Notes under the pieces: generated by a model
Databases searched by the model: none
Told to the model about the DNA's origin: nothing
What the model saw: only the letters and a program-made list of their open reading frames with translations
Origin: Cellulomonas fengjieae
GTDB taxonomy: Bacteria > Actinomycetota > Actinomycetes > Actinomycetales > Cellulomonadaceae
Direction: 5' to 3'
Length of the DNA: 64,000 nt
NCBI RefSeq assembly: GCF_018388465.1
Contig: NZ_CP074404.1
Span: 496,001 to 560,000, forward strand
Program-made: the position numbers and the translations under genes
Part shown: piece by piece, positions 8,379 to 15,852 of the stretch
Position numbering within the stretch: position 1 is the first letter of the stretch
How the letters are laid out: the number at the start of each line of letters is the position of its first letter

Positions 8379-9023
8379 ATGGAAGGCATCACGGCGATCG
8401 CGCAGCGCATGGCGCAGATCCAGTCGATCGTGGCGCCACGGCCGCCCGCCGCGAGCGCGGGGGCTGCCGGCACCGCGGTGAGCGCCTCAGGGACGGCCTT
8501 CTCCGACCTGCTGGCCCAGGAGGTCGCCCGCACCGCGGCAACCGCGTCGACCGCCGCCACGGCGGCCGCCGGGACCTCGACCGCCGGAACCCCGACCGCC
8601 GGGCAGTCGGCGGCCACGCGGCTGGGTGGCGACGGCGTGCCGACGGAGCTCGCGGCGTACGGCAACGGGAAGATCCCGCCGGCCGCGCTGCAGGAGGTGG
8701 GCACCACGGGCCACCGGCTCTGGGCGCCCGCCGCGCAGGCGCTGACGGGGCTGATCACCGCGGCGGCCGCAGACGGCGTCAAGGTCGGCATCACGGACTC
8801 GTACCGCTCCTACGCGGGCCAGGTCGACGTGGCGCAGCGCAAGGGTCTGTACAGCCAGGGCGGGCTCGCGGCCGCGCCGGGGACCAGCGACCACGGCTGG
8901 GGACTGGCGGTCGACCTGGACCTCGACGCGACGGCGCAGGCCTGGATGCGGGCGCACGGAGCGGAGCACGGCTTCGTCGAGGACACCCCCCGCGAGCCGT
9001 GGCACTGGGCCTACACGCCCTGA
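8379..9023 (+). CDS. M15 family D-Ala-D-Ala carboxypeptidase-like hydrolase, flagellar
   Basis: This 214-residue protein ends in a VanY/M15 zinc peptidase domain (about residues 95-214): GITDSYRSYAGQVDVAQRKG, the metal-binding SDHGWGLAVDLDLD and the terminal EPWHWAYTP, giving the two His and one Asp ligands expected. It acts on peptidoglycan stem peptides. The start chosen is ATG 8379, after a GGGGGAGGG ribosome-binding site; a longer reading upstream is arginine-rich and unlikely. There is no signal peptide; the N-terminus GITAIAQRMAQIQSIV is like that of the NlpC/P60 protein at 2782. It stands directly before flbD-motAB and probably remodels the wall for the rod or stator. Confidence 0.85.
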   Translation: MEGITAIAQRMAQIQSIVAPRPPAASAGAAGTAVSASGTAFSDLLAQEVARTAATASTAATAAAGTSTAGTPTAGQSAATRLGGDGVPTELAAYGNGKIPPAALQEVGTTGHRLWAPAAQALTGLITAAAADGVKVGITDSYRSYAGQVDVAQRKGLYSQGGLAAAPGTSDHGWGLAVDLDLDATAQAWMRAHGAEHGFVEDTPREPWHWAYTP

Positions 9024-9050
9024 TCGCCCGGTCGTCGTCGGGAACAACTC

Positions 9051-9079
9051 CTCAGATCCGCATGGTCGTCACCGATCGG
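9051..9079 (+). promoter_or_regulatory. Sigma-28-type promoter of flbD-motA-motB-fliL
   Basis: CTCA (9051-9054), a 17-base spacer and CCGATCGG (9072-9079) match the motif found before five other motility operons here. It resembles sigma-28 promoters (TAAA, N15-16, GCCGATAA) with the same CCGAT core. A transcript would start near 9086, about 70 bases before the flbD start. Confidence 0.7.
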
Positions 9080-9158
9080 AGAGGTATGCGGGCCCACGGA
9101 TGGGCCCGGCAGCGGCGACAGCCGCAGCAGGACCAGGTGACCAGGGACGGGTATCGCC

Positions 9159-9488
9159 GTGATTGTCGTGACGCGACTTGCCGGGGGGCAGTTCGGGGTG
9201 AACCCCGACCTCATCCAGCGCATCGACAGTGCGCCCGACACCATCCTGACCCTCATCGACGGCACGAAGTACATCGTCGCCGAGTCGATGACGGAGGTCA
9301 TCGGCCGCATCCACGAGCACCGCTCGCAGATCCTCGCCCGCGCGCAGGCCATCCAGGTCCAGCCGCGCATGGAGCTGGTGCCCGACCTGCCGGAGTCCGA
9401 CGACCCCGTCGACCCTGACGCCCCCGACGGGTACGCCCACGGCGGCTCCGTGCCGCCTGCCGTCCCCCTGCGACCGAGGAGCGTGTGA
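9159..9488 (+). CDS. flbD: FlbD family flagellar protein
   Basis: This is a small (109-residue) FlbD/swrD-type protein. The conserved part is the first ~65 residues: IVVTRLAGGQFGVNPDLIQR, then IDSAPDTILTLIDGTKYIV and a final helix VIGRIHEHRSQIL. SwrD raises motor power in Bacillus, and the gene is regularly placed just before motA, as it is here (TGATG overlap). The last ~40 residues are a Pro/Asp-rich tail not present in most homologues. It opens the stator operon and is preceded by a sigma-28-type element. Confidence 0.9.
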   Translation: MIVVTRLAGGQFGVNPDLIQRIDSAPDTILTLIDGTKYIVAESMTEVIGRIHEHRSQILARAQAIQVQPRMELVPDLPESDDPVDPDAPDGYAHGGSVPPAVPLRPRSV

Positions 9489-10264
9489 TGGATCCCGCTG
9501 GCCTGATCGGCATTGGCGTCGCGTTTGCCGCGATCTTCGGGGCGCTGCTCCTCGAGGGCGCCGACCCGATGTCGATCTTCCTTCCCGCACCCCTGCTGCT
9601 CGTCTGGGTGGGCACCATCGGCGTCGGCATCGCCGGCCACACCATCAAGGACGTGATCGCGTCGTTCAAGGCGGTCCCGCGCGCCCTGCGCAGCAAGGCC
9701 CCGGACCCCGCCGCGACCGTCGACATCGTCGTCGGGCTGGCCGACCGCGCCCGCCGCGAGGGCCTCCTCGCGCTCGAGGACGAGACGCGCACGATCGACG
9801 ACCCGTTCCTGCGCGGCGGGCTGCAGGCCGCCATCGACGGCACGGACCCGGACGACCTGCGCACGATCCTCGAGGACAAGATCTCCACCAAGCGCACGCG
9901 GGACCGGGTGCACTCCAAGTACTTCGTGGACATGGGCGGCTACGCACCGACCATCGGCATCATCGGCACGGTCATCTCGCTGGTGCACGTGCTGGAGAAC
10001 CTGTCGGAGCCCGCCGCGCTGGGCCACTCGATCGCGGCGGCGTTCGTCGCGACGCTCTGGGGCATCCTGTCCGCGAACGTCGTCTGGCTTCCGCTGGGCG
10101 CCCGCATCCGGCGCATCTCGGACCTGGAGTGCAACCAGATGGAGGTGACGCTCGAGGGCCTGCTCGCGGTCCAGGCGGGCGCCAACCCGCGCCTGGTCGG
10201 GGAACGCCTGCGCAGCCTGCTGCCCGAGGCGCCGCCCACGAAGACCGACAAGGCAGCCGCATGA
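9488..10264 (+). CDS. motA: MotA, flagellar stator proton channel subunit
   Basis: MotA is the torque-generating stator subunit, with four membrane helices. The 258-residue product has helices at roughly residues 5-22, 32-52, 152-172 and 185-205, a large cytoplasmic loop between the second and third, and the conserved YAPTIGIIGTVISLVHVL segment carrying the essential proline at the start of helix 3. The loop has the charged LEDETRTIDDPFLRGGLQ region of the family. ATG 9488 overlaps the flbD stop; a GTG one codon upstream is possible. The next gene overlaps its stop. Confidence 0.95.
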   Translation: MDPAGLIGIGVAFAAIFGALLLEGADPMSIFLPAPLLLVWVGTIGVGIAGHTIKDVIASFKAVPRALRSKAPDPAATVDIVVGLADRARREGLLALEDETRTIDDPFLRGGLQAAIDGTDPDDLRTILEDKISTKRTRDRVHSKYFVDMGGYAPTIGIIGTVISLVHVLENLSEPAALGHSIAAAFVATLWGILSANVVWLPLGARIRRISDLECNQMEVTLEGLLAVQAGANPRLVGERLRSLLPEAPPTKTDKAAA

Positions 10265-11178
10265 GCACCGCCACCGCGCACCGTGGTCGCCGCCGGGGCG
10301 GTGACCACGAGGAGGAGCACGTCAACCACGAGCGCTGGCTGGTCAGCTACTCGGACATGATCACCGTGCTGATGGCGCTGTTCATCGTGCTGTTCGCCAT
10401 CAGCCAGGTGGACCAGGAGAAGTACGTCGCGCTGCGCGACAGCCTCTCCGCGGGCTTCCAGGACGGCACCATGAAACCGTCGGTGCTGGACGGGAGCGCG
10501 GGCACGCTGGACGGTGCGAGCATCGTGCCGGAGACCACCCCGGCGACGGGGACCGCCGGCATGGTCAGCGCCGACAGCGGCCTGGGCATGCAGGGGGCAC
10601 AGCCCGTGACCCAGACGGCGGAGCCGACGAGCGCGACCGCGGTGGACCCCGAGGTGCTCGCGGCAGCCGAGAAGGAGGCCGCGCGGCTCGAGCAGATGCG
10701 CGCCCAGATCGCGGCCAGCCTCGCGGCCAACGGCCTGGACGGCACCGTCCGCTTCCGGATCGACGAGCGCGGGCTGGTGCTCGGGCTGGTGGCCGACGAC
10801 GTCTTCTTCGCCGCGGCGAGCGCCGAGATGACCCCGACCGCGCGCCGCGTGCTGGACGTCGCCGGCCCGACCCTGGTGGGCATCGGCGAGCAGATCTCGG
10901 TGGAGGGGCACGCCAACGTCATCCCCGTGGCAGGCCGGTACCCGACCAACTGGGAGCTCTCCACCGACCGTGCGACCCAGGTGCTGCGCCACCTGGTCGA
11001 GACCGACGGGATGCCGGGCGGCCGGATCATGGCCGTCGGCTTCGGCGACACCCGTCCGCTCGTGCCCGGCGACTCGGCCGACGCCCTCGTGCAGAACCGC
11101 CGCGTCGACCTCGTCATCCTCAGCGCCGCACCCGAGCAGGTGCGCGCCCTCGTCCCGGCCCTGACTGCGAAGGGATAG
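10261..11178 (+). CDS. motB: MotB, stator peptidoglycan-anchoring subunit
   Basis: This 305-residue MotB starts at ATG 10261 (overlapping motA). Its single membrane helix (about residues 27-50) contains the proton-carrying Asp32 in VSYSDMITVLMALFIVLFA. The C-terminal OmpA-like peptidoglycan-binding domain (about residues 165-290) shows ISVEGHANVIPV, NWELSTDRATQVLRHLV and NRRVDLVIL. The linker between them is long and Thr/Ala-rich. A proton (rather than sodium) motor is suggested by similarity to MotB rather than PomB, but this is only an inference. Confidence 0.96.
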   Translation: MSTATAHRGRRRGGDHEEEHVNHERWLVSYSDMITVLMALFIVLFAISQVDQEKYVALRDSLSAGFQDGTMKPSVLDGSAGTLDGASIVPETTPATGTAGMVSADSGLGMQGAQPVTQTAEPTSATAVDPEVLAAAEKEAARLEQMRAQIAASLAANGLDGTVRFRIDERGLVLGLVADDVFFAAASAEMTPTARRVLDVAGPTLVGIGEQISVEGHANVIPVAGRYPTNWELSTDRATQVLRHLVETDGMPGGRIMAVGFGDTRPLVPGDSADALVQNRRVDLVILSAAPEQVRALVPALTAKG

Positions 11179-11182
11179 CACC

Positions 11183-11701
11183 GTGCCCATCGAGCAACGC
11201 GTCGTCGCCGGAGGCAAGATCGGCGGCGCCAACAAGATCGGCGGCAGCGCCTCGTCCACGGCCACGGCCGGGCAGGACGACGACGCCCCGAAGTCGAAGA
11301 AGAAGAAGCTGCTCCTGCTGGCCGTCGTGGCCGTGGTGCTGCTGGGGGGTGGAGCCGCGGCGTACCTGCTGCTCGGCAAGGGTCCCGCCGAGCCGGAGCC
11401 CGAGCCCGCACCCGTGGCCGGCGCCGTCGTCGAGGTCGAGCCCGTGAGCCTCAACCTCGCGGACGGCCACTACCTGCGCCTCGGCATGGCCCTGCAGCTC
11501 ACGGAGGACGTGGGGGAGGAGGCCCCCGACACCGCGCGGGCCCTCGACCTGGCCATCGCCCTGTTCTCGGGCCGCACGATCGCCGAGGTCTCCGACCCGG
11601 CCAACCGTGAGGCCCTGACCGCGGAGCTGGCGCACCAGCTCCAGGAGACCTACGAGGGGGAGGTGATGGACGTCTACCTGACCAACTACGTCACGCAGTA
11701 G
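11183..11701 (+). CDS. fliL: FliL, stator-associated membrane protein
   Basis: FliL rings the stator and supports its function. The protein has 172 residues: a short cytoplasmic N-terminus ending in a lysine patch (KSKKKK), one membrane helix (about residues 37-58, LLLLAVVAVVLLGGGAAAYL), and an extracytoplasmic domain with VVEVEPVSLNLADGHYLRLG, RALDLAIALFSGRTIAEV and a C-terminal VMDVYLTNYVTQ, typical of the FliL fold. It lies 4 bases after motB and ends the stator operon; fliM has its own promoter. Confidence 0.94.
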   Translation: MPIEQRVVAGGKIGGANKIGGSASSTATAGQDDDAPKSKKKKLLLLAVVAVVLLGGGAAAYLLLGKGPAEPEPEPAPVAGAVVEVEPVSLNLADGHYLRLGMALQLTEDVGEEAPDTARALDLAIALFSGRTIAEVSDPANREALTAELAHQLQETYEGEVMDVYLTNYVTQ

Positions 11702-11824
11702 GCGCGGCCGCGGCAGGCCGCAGCCCACACAGTCGGGGCGCCACGGAGGGCGCCACACCGCTCCGCACGCAGGATCATCGACCCAGGACGGGTCGGCGCG
11801 GAGAAGAAGCGCACGCGCCAACCG

Positions 11825-11853
11825 CTCAGAACCCGCGCGCGCGCGCCGATGGG
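11825..11853 (+). promoter_or_regulatory. Sigma-28-type promoter of fliM operon
   Basis: CTCA (11825-11828), 17 bases (mostly alternating GC) and CCGATGGG (11846-11853) match the motility motif. A start site about 7 bases after the -10 would fall on the fliM GTG at 11860, so the fliM mRNA may be leaderless. The rest of the 158-base spacer after fliL shows no other recognisable signal. Confidence 0.65.
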
Positions 11854-11859
11854 CAGCAC

Positions 11860-12810
11860 GTGACGGTCCAGGACACGATGCCCACGCGCACGGCCACGCC
11901 CGTGGCGCGCCGCGGACGCACCGCTGAGCCCGAGCCCTACGACTTCCGGCGGCCGCTCACGCTCCCGCGCGACCACGCGCGCCACCTCGAGATGGCGTTC
12001 GAGCGGTTCGGTCGGCAGTTCGGCAACCAGCTCACCGCCCGGCTGCGGACCCTGACCCACCTCACGCTCGACGAGCTGTCCCTGAGCACGTACGACGAGT
12101 ACGTCAACATGCTCCCCACACCGACCGCGATGGTGCTCTGCACCGTGACGCACACGCGTCAGACGGCGATGCTCCAGCTCCCCGTCGCGGCGACGCTCGT
12201 GTGGATCGACTACCTGTTCGGTGGCGACGGGCGTGGCGACGACCGCGAGGGCCGCGAGCTCACCGAGATCGAGCTCACCCTGGTGACCGACCTCCTGCAG
12301 CACTCGCTGAGCGACCTCGAGTACGCGTTCGCCGGCCTCGCGCCGCTCGCCGTGACCGTGCGCGGCGTGCAGTACAACCCCCAGTTCGTGCAGGCCGCAG
12401 GTGTCTCCGACGCCGTGCTCGTCGCGTCGTTCACCCTCCGGGTGGGCGAGCGTGAGGACGTCGTCACCCTGATGCTGCCCGCCGACACGATGCTCGCCAC
12501 GCTGCGCGCCGCGGAGGGTCCGGTCGCGCGGTCCGACGACGAGCGCGCCGCCGCCGCGCTCGCCTACGCGGACCTGGAGCGCGCCGTGCAGGACGTGCCC
12601 GTCGAGGTCGCCGTCCGCTTCGCCCCCGTCGTCATCCACCCCCGCGACATCGTGCACCTCGCCGTCGGCGACGTGCTGCCGCTGTCCCACCCGTCGACCG
12701 AGCCGCTGGACGTGGTCGTCGACGGGGTCGTGCTCGCCCGTGCCGCCGCCGGCAGCCACGGGTCCCGGCTCGCCTGCCGCGTCGTCACCGTCGAGGAGAA
12801 CCCCGCATGA
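11860..12810 (+). CDS. fliM: FliM, flagellar motor switch protein
   Basis: FliM forms the middle of the C-ring. The 316-residue product has the FliM middle domain (about residues 30-220: LTLPRDHARHLEMAFERFGR, then VLCTVTHTRQTAMLQLPVAA, WIDYLFGGDGRG) and a C-terminal SpoA domain (about residues 235-310). The canonical N-terminal CheY-binding motif (LSQxEIDALL) is absent: the first 30 residues are a basic, Thr/Pro-rich segment, and the upstream in-frame sequence does not encode the motif either. The GTG start lies where a sigma-28-type promoter predicts the transcript start. The stop overlaps fliN. Confidence 0.93.
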   Translation: MTVQDTMPTRTATPVARRGRTAEPEPYDFRRPLTLPRDHARHLEMAFERFGRQFGNQLTARLRTLTHLTLDELSLSTYDEYVNMLPTPTAMVLCTVTHTRQTAMLQLPVAATLVWIDYLFGGDGRGDDREGRELTEIELTLVTDLLQHSLSDLEYAFAGLAPLAVTVRGVQYNPQFVQAAGVSDAVLVASFTLRVGEREDVVTLMLPADTMLATLRAAEGPVARSDDERAAAALAYADLERAVQDVPVEVAVRFAPVVIHPRDIVHLAVGDVLPLSHPSTEPLDVVVDGVVLARAAAGSHGSRLACRVVTVEENPA

Positions 12811-13550
12811 ACATCGCCGAAGTCCCGACGGCCCGCACCGCCGCCGACGTGGACGCCGCCGCCGGCGTGCGGGAGGTCGCCCTGGCCGCGGCCGCCGCCG
12901 CCGCCGAGCTGGTCCCGTCCGCGATGGCACTCACCGCCGTGCCGACCGATCACACGGACGTGCCGCGGGACGCGACGGCCCTGGTCGCCTCGTTCGTCGG
13001 CTCGCCCAGCGCCGAGATCGCCCTCGTGGCAGCCGACGTCGTCCAGGAGGCGCTGCTGTCCGCCGCGGCCGCCGGCACGCCCCTGGGGCTGGCCGACGCG
13101 CTGCGCCCCGCGCTCGAGGCCGCCGCGGCCGTCCTGGGCGCGGGCGTCCTGGAGCCGGGCCGCTCCGAGCCGGTGGCCGGCGTGCTCGGACCCGACACGC
13201 AGGTGGTCGCCCTCCAGCAGGGCGGTGTGACCACGGCGTGGTTCGCTCTCCGCCTGCGCGGGCCCCGGGTCACCGCGCCGGCCGCACCGGCGGCCCCGCG
13301 GGCCAGCCTGCGCATGCTCTACGACGTCGAGATGACGCTCACCGCGGAGATCGGCCGCACGCGGCTGCCGGTGCGTCAGGTCCTCGAGCTGGCCCCCGGG
13401 GCCGTGCTGGAGCTGGACCGCACCGCGGGCAGCCCCGCGGACGTCATGGTCAACGGGCGGCTCGTCGCGCGCGGCGAGGTCGTCGTCGTCGACGAGGCCT
13501 ACGGCATCCGCGTCACGGAGATCGTGCCGGGCACGGAGCCAGGCCTCTGA
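12807..13550 (+). CDS. fliN: FliN, motor switch protein with long N-terminal extension
   Basis: FliN forms the base of the C-ring and docks export cargo. The C-terminal SpoA domain (about residues 168-242) is clear: LYDVEMTLTAEIGRTRLPVR, VLELAPGAVLELDRTAG, DVMVNGRLVARGEVVVVDEA, YGIRVTEIV. The protein is 247 residues, about twice a simple FliN; the first ~155 residues contain an acidic/aliphatic region (FVGSPSAEIALVAADVVQEA) that may be a degenerate CheC-like fold as in FliY, but the CheC phosphatase residues were not seen. ATGA overlap with fliM. Confidence 0.9.
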   Translation: MNIAEVPTARTAADVDAAAGVREVALAAAAAAAELVPSAMALTAVPTDHTDVPRDATALVASFVGSPSAEIALVAADVVQEALLSAAAAGTPLGLADALRPALEAAAAVLGAGVLEPGRSEPVAGVLGPDTQVVALQQGGVTTAWFALRLRGPRVTAPAAPAAPRASLRMLYDVEMTLTAEIGRTRLPVRQVLELAPGAVLELDRTAGSPADVMVNGRLVARGEVVVVDEAYGIRVTEIVPGTEPGL

Positions 13551-14065
13551 TGGACTCCGCGATGCTCGTGCTCCGGGTCCTGCTGGCCCTGACCTGCGTG
13601 GTCGGGCTCATCTGGTACCTGGGCCGTCGGCTCGGCGGCGGACGACCGCAGCGGTCGTCGCGCGAGCACACGGTCACGCTCGTCGGCCGGCAGGCCGTCG
13701 GGCGGCACACGGGCGTCGCCGTCGTCGCGGTGGGCAACCGTCGGCTGCTGCTCGGGTACGGCGACCAGCAGGTGACGCTGCTCACCGAGCTCGGCCCCGT
13801 CGTGGACCTGCCGGCCGACCCGAGCGTCGCGCAGCCCGGCCCGGCCCGGGACTGGGTGTCCTCGGCGCTCGCCAGGACCCGCGGCGTCCCCGCTCCGCAC
13901 GCCGCTCCCGACGCCACGTTCGTCACGGACGCTGCGCCCGGCGAGCCCGTCGCGAACGACGACCTCGCCGCCGACGGCCGCTCGGCGCTGCAGGGCTCGA
14001 TCCTCGCGCCGGACACGTGGCGCCAGGCCGTGCGCACCCTGCAGGACCGCACGGTGCGTCGATGA
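13550..14065 (+). CDS. fliO: FliO-like export apparatus assembly protein
   Basis: This is a 171-residue protein starting at ATG 13550 within the fliN stop (TGATG). It has one N-terminal membrane helix (about residues 4-24, MLVLRVLLALTCVVGLIWYL) followed by a small cytoplasmic domain with VTLVGRQAVGRHTGVAVVAV, GNRRLLLGYGDQQVTLLTEL, matching the FliO pattern. FliO is a scaffold for FliP-ring assembly. The tail is Ala/Asp-rich without recognised motifs. Place between fliN and fliP is the usual one. Confidence 0.88.
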   Translation: MDSAMLVLRVLLALTCVVGLIWYLGRRLGGGRPQRSSREHTVTLVGRQAVGRHTGVAVVAVGNRRLLLGYGDQQVTLLTELGPVVDLPADPSVAQPGPARDWVSSALARTRGVPAPHAAPDATFVTDAAPGEPVANDDLAADGRSALQGSILAPDTWRQAVRTLQDRTVRR

Positions 14066-14808
14066 CCTTCGCGTCGATGATCTTCGCCCCCGTGCCGCCG
14101 TCCCCGCCGACGTCGCCGGCTGCCCCCGCGCTGGGCGACACCGTCACGGTCGCCGTCAACGGCGTGAACGGCGCCCCGAGCAGCTCGATCGTCGTCCTGC
14201 TCGCCATCACCGTGCTGTCCGTCGCCCCCGCGCTGCTGCTGATGACGACGAGCTTCACCAAGATCTTCGTCGTCCTGTCCTTCACGCGGAACGCGCTGGG
14301 GCTCCAGGGCGTACCGCCCAACCAGGTGCTCGCCGGCCTCGCGCTGTTCCTCAGCCTCTTCATCATGGCGCCCGTGCTCGGGAACGTGAACGAGCTCGGG
14401 ATCCAGCCCTACCTCGCGGGCGACGCGACCTTCGCGCAGGCGGTCGAGGCGGGCAAGGCCCCGCTGCAGACCTTCATGCTCGAGCACACCCGCGAGCAGG
14501 ACCTCGCCCTGCTCACCCGCGCGGCGGACCTGCCCAACCCCGAGGACCCGTCGGCGGTGCCCTTCACCACGCTCGTCCCGGCGTTCCTGCTGTCGGAGCT
14601 GCGGTCGGCGTTCATCATGGGGTTCGTCATCTTCGTGCCGTTCCTGGTGATCGACCTCGTGGTCTCGGCGTCGCTGATGTCGATGGGCATGATGATGCTG
14701 CCCCCGGTGATGATCTCCCTGCCGTTCAAGCTGCTGCTCTTCGTGCTCGTCGACGGCTGGGGCCTGGTGGTGACCGCGCTGGTCGGCTCGTACACCGGGG
14801 CGGGGTAG
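14062..14808 (+). CDS. fliP: FliP, core flagellar export gate protein
   Basis: FliP forms the pentameric ring of the type III export gate. The 248-residue protein starts at ATG 14062 (overlapping fliO). Diagnostic blocks are LLMMTTSFTKIFVVLSFTRN, the GVPPNQVLAGLALFLSLFIM helix, TLVPAFLLSELRSAFIMGFV, and MSMGMMMLPPVMISLPFKLL. Four membrane helices are expected. The first ~45 residues are a Pro/Ala-rich leader with a possible hydrophobic stretch rather than a classical signal peptide. Confidence 0.97.
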   Translation: MTFASMIFAPVPPSPPTSPAAPALGDTVTVAVNGVNGAPSSSIVVLLAITVLSVAPALLLMTTSFTKIFVVLSFTRNALGLQGVPPNQVLAGLALFLSLFIMAPVLGNVNELGIQPYLAGDATFAQAVEAGKAPLQTFMLEHTREQDLALLTRAADLPNPEDPSAVPFTTLVPAFLLSELRSAFIMGFVIFVPFLVIDLVVSASLMSMGMMMLPPVMISLPFKLLLFVLVDGWGLVVTALVGSYTGAG

Positions 14809-14810
14809 CC

Positions 14811-15083
14811 GTGGACACCAACGCCGTCCTCGACATCGGCATCGACGCCCTCGTGCTCGCCGCGAAGCTGTCCGCACCGGTCCTGGTCACCTCGCTCGTC
14901 GTGGGGTTCGTCGTGTCGCTGGTGCAGTCCGTGACGCAGATCCAGGAGGTCACGCTCAGCTTCGTGCCCAAGGCGATCGCGGCCGCGATCGCGCTCGTGG
15001 TCTCCGGGCACTGGATGATCTCCGAGCTCGTGGCCTTCACGCACGACCTCTTCGGGCGCATCCCCTCGCTCGTCGGGGGCTGA
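14811..15083 (+). CDS. fliQ: FliQ, flagellar export gate protein
   Basis: This 90-residue two-helix membrane protein is the FliQ component of the FliPQR gate. It shows the characteristic VLDIGIDALVLAAKLSAPVL, VGFVVSLVQSVTQIQEVTLS, FVPKAIAAAIALVVSGHWMI and a C-terminal FTHDLFGRIPSLV. The GTG start lies 2 bases after fliP, and fliR begins 1 base after its stop. Confidence 0.96.
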   Translation: MDTNAVLDIGIDALVLAAKLSAPVLVTSLVVGFVVSLVQSVTQIQEVTLSFVPKAIAAAIALVVSGHWMISELVAFTHDLFGRIPSLVGG

Positions 15084-15084
15084 C

Positions 15085-15852
15085 GTGGAGCCGATGACCG
15101 TCGCGCTGCCGCTCGCCGCGGTGCAGACCACGATGCTCGCCGGGGTGCGCATCGCCGCGTTCCTCGTCATCGCGCCGCCGTTCTCGCACCGCGTGGTGCC
15201 GAGCATGGTCAAGATCATGCTGGCGCTCGGTCTGGCCCTGGCGGTCGCGCCCGGGCTCGAGCCCGTGGACGCGGACGGCACCGGCGCGTTCGTCGGGGCC
15301 GTCGTGCTGGAGGCGGTCGTCGGGGCGGCGTTCGGCTTCCTGGTGATGCTGCTCTTCTCGGCGGTGCAGTCTGCGGGCACGCTCATCGACCTGTTCGGCG
15401 GCTTCCAGATGGCGGCCGCGTTCGACCCGATGAGCATGACCAGCGGGGCGCAGTTCCAGCGGCTCTACCAGATGACCGCCGTCGTGCTCCTGTTCGTCAG
15501 CGACGGCTACCAGGTGGTCCTCGCGGGACTGGTGCGTACCTTCGACGCCCTCCCGCTCGGCGCGGTCATGGACCTGTCCACGCTCGCGGAGTCCGTCACC
15601 ACCGGGCTGTCGCAGATGTTCGTCGGCGCCCTGCAGATCGCCGGCCCGCTGCTGGTGGTCCTGTTCCTCGCGGACGTCGGCCTGGGGCTGCTCACGCGGG
15701 TGGCCCCCGCGCTCAACGCGTTCGCGCTCGGCTTCCCCCTGAAGATCTTGCTGACCCTGACGTTCGGCGCGTACGCCTTCCTGGCCCTGCCCGCGGTCGT
15801 GGAGGGCCTCACGGGGCGTTCCGTCGAGGCGATGCTGGGGGTGGCCCAGTGA
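15085..15852 (+). CDS. fliR: FliR, flagellar export gate protein
   Basis: FliR completes the FliP5Q4R1 gate. The 255-residue product has about six membrane helices and family blocks such as RIAAFLVIAPPFSHRVVPSM, GFLVMLLFSAVQSAGTLIDL, FGGFQMAAAFDP and LTRVAPALNAFALGFPLKIL. The start is GTG 15085. The stop overlaps flhB (GTGA). Confidence 0.96.
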   Translation: MEPMTVALPLAAVQTTMLAGVRIAAFLVIAPPFSHRVVPSMVKIMLALGLALAVAPGLEPVDADGTGAFVGAVVLEAVVGAAFGFLVMLLFSAVQSAGTLIDLFGGFQMAAAFDPMSMTSGAQFQRLYQMTAVVLLFVSDGYQVVLAGLVRTFDALPLGAVMDLSTLAESVTTGLSQMFVGALQIAGPLLVVLFLADVGLGLLTRVAPALNAFALGFPLKILLTLTFGAYAFLALPAVVEGLTGRSVEAMLGVAQ

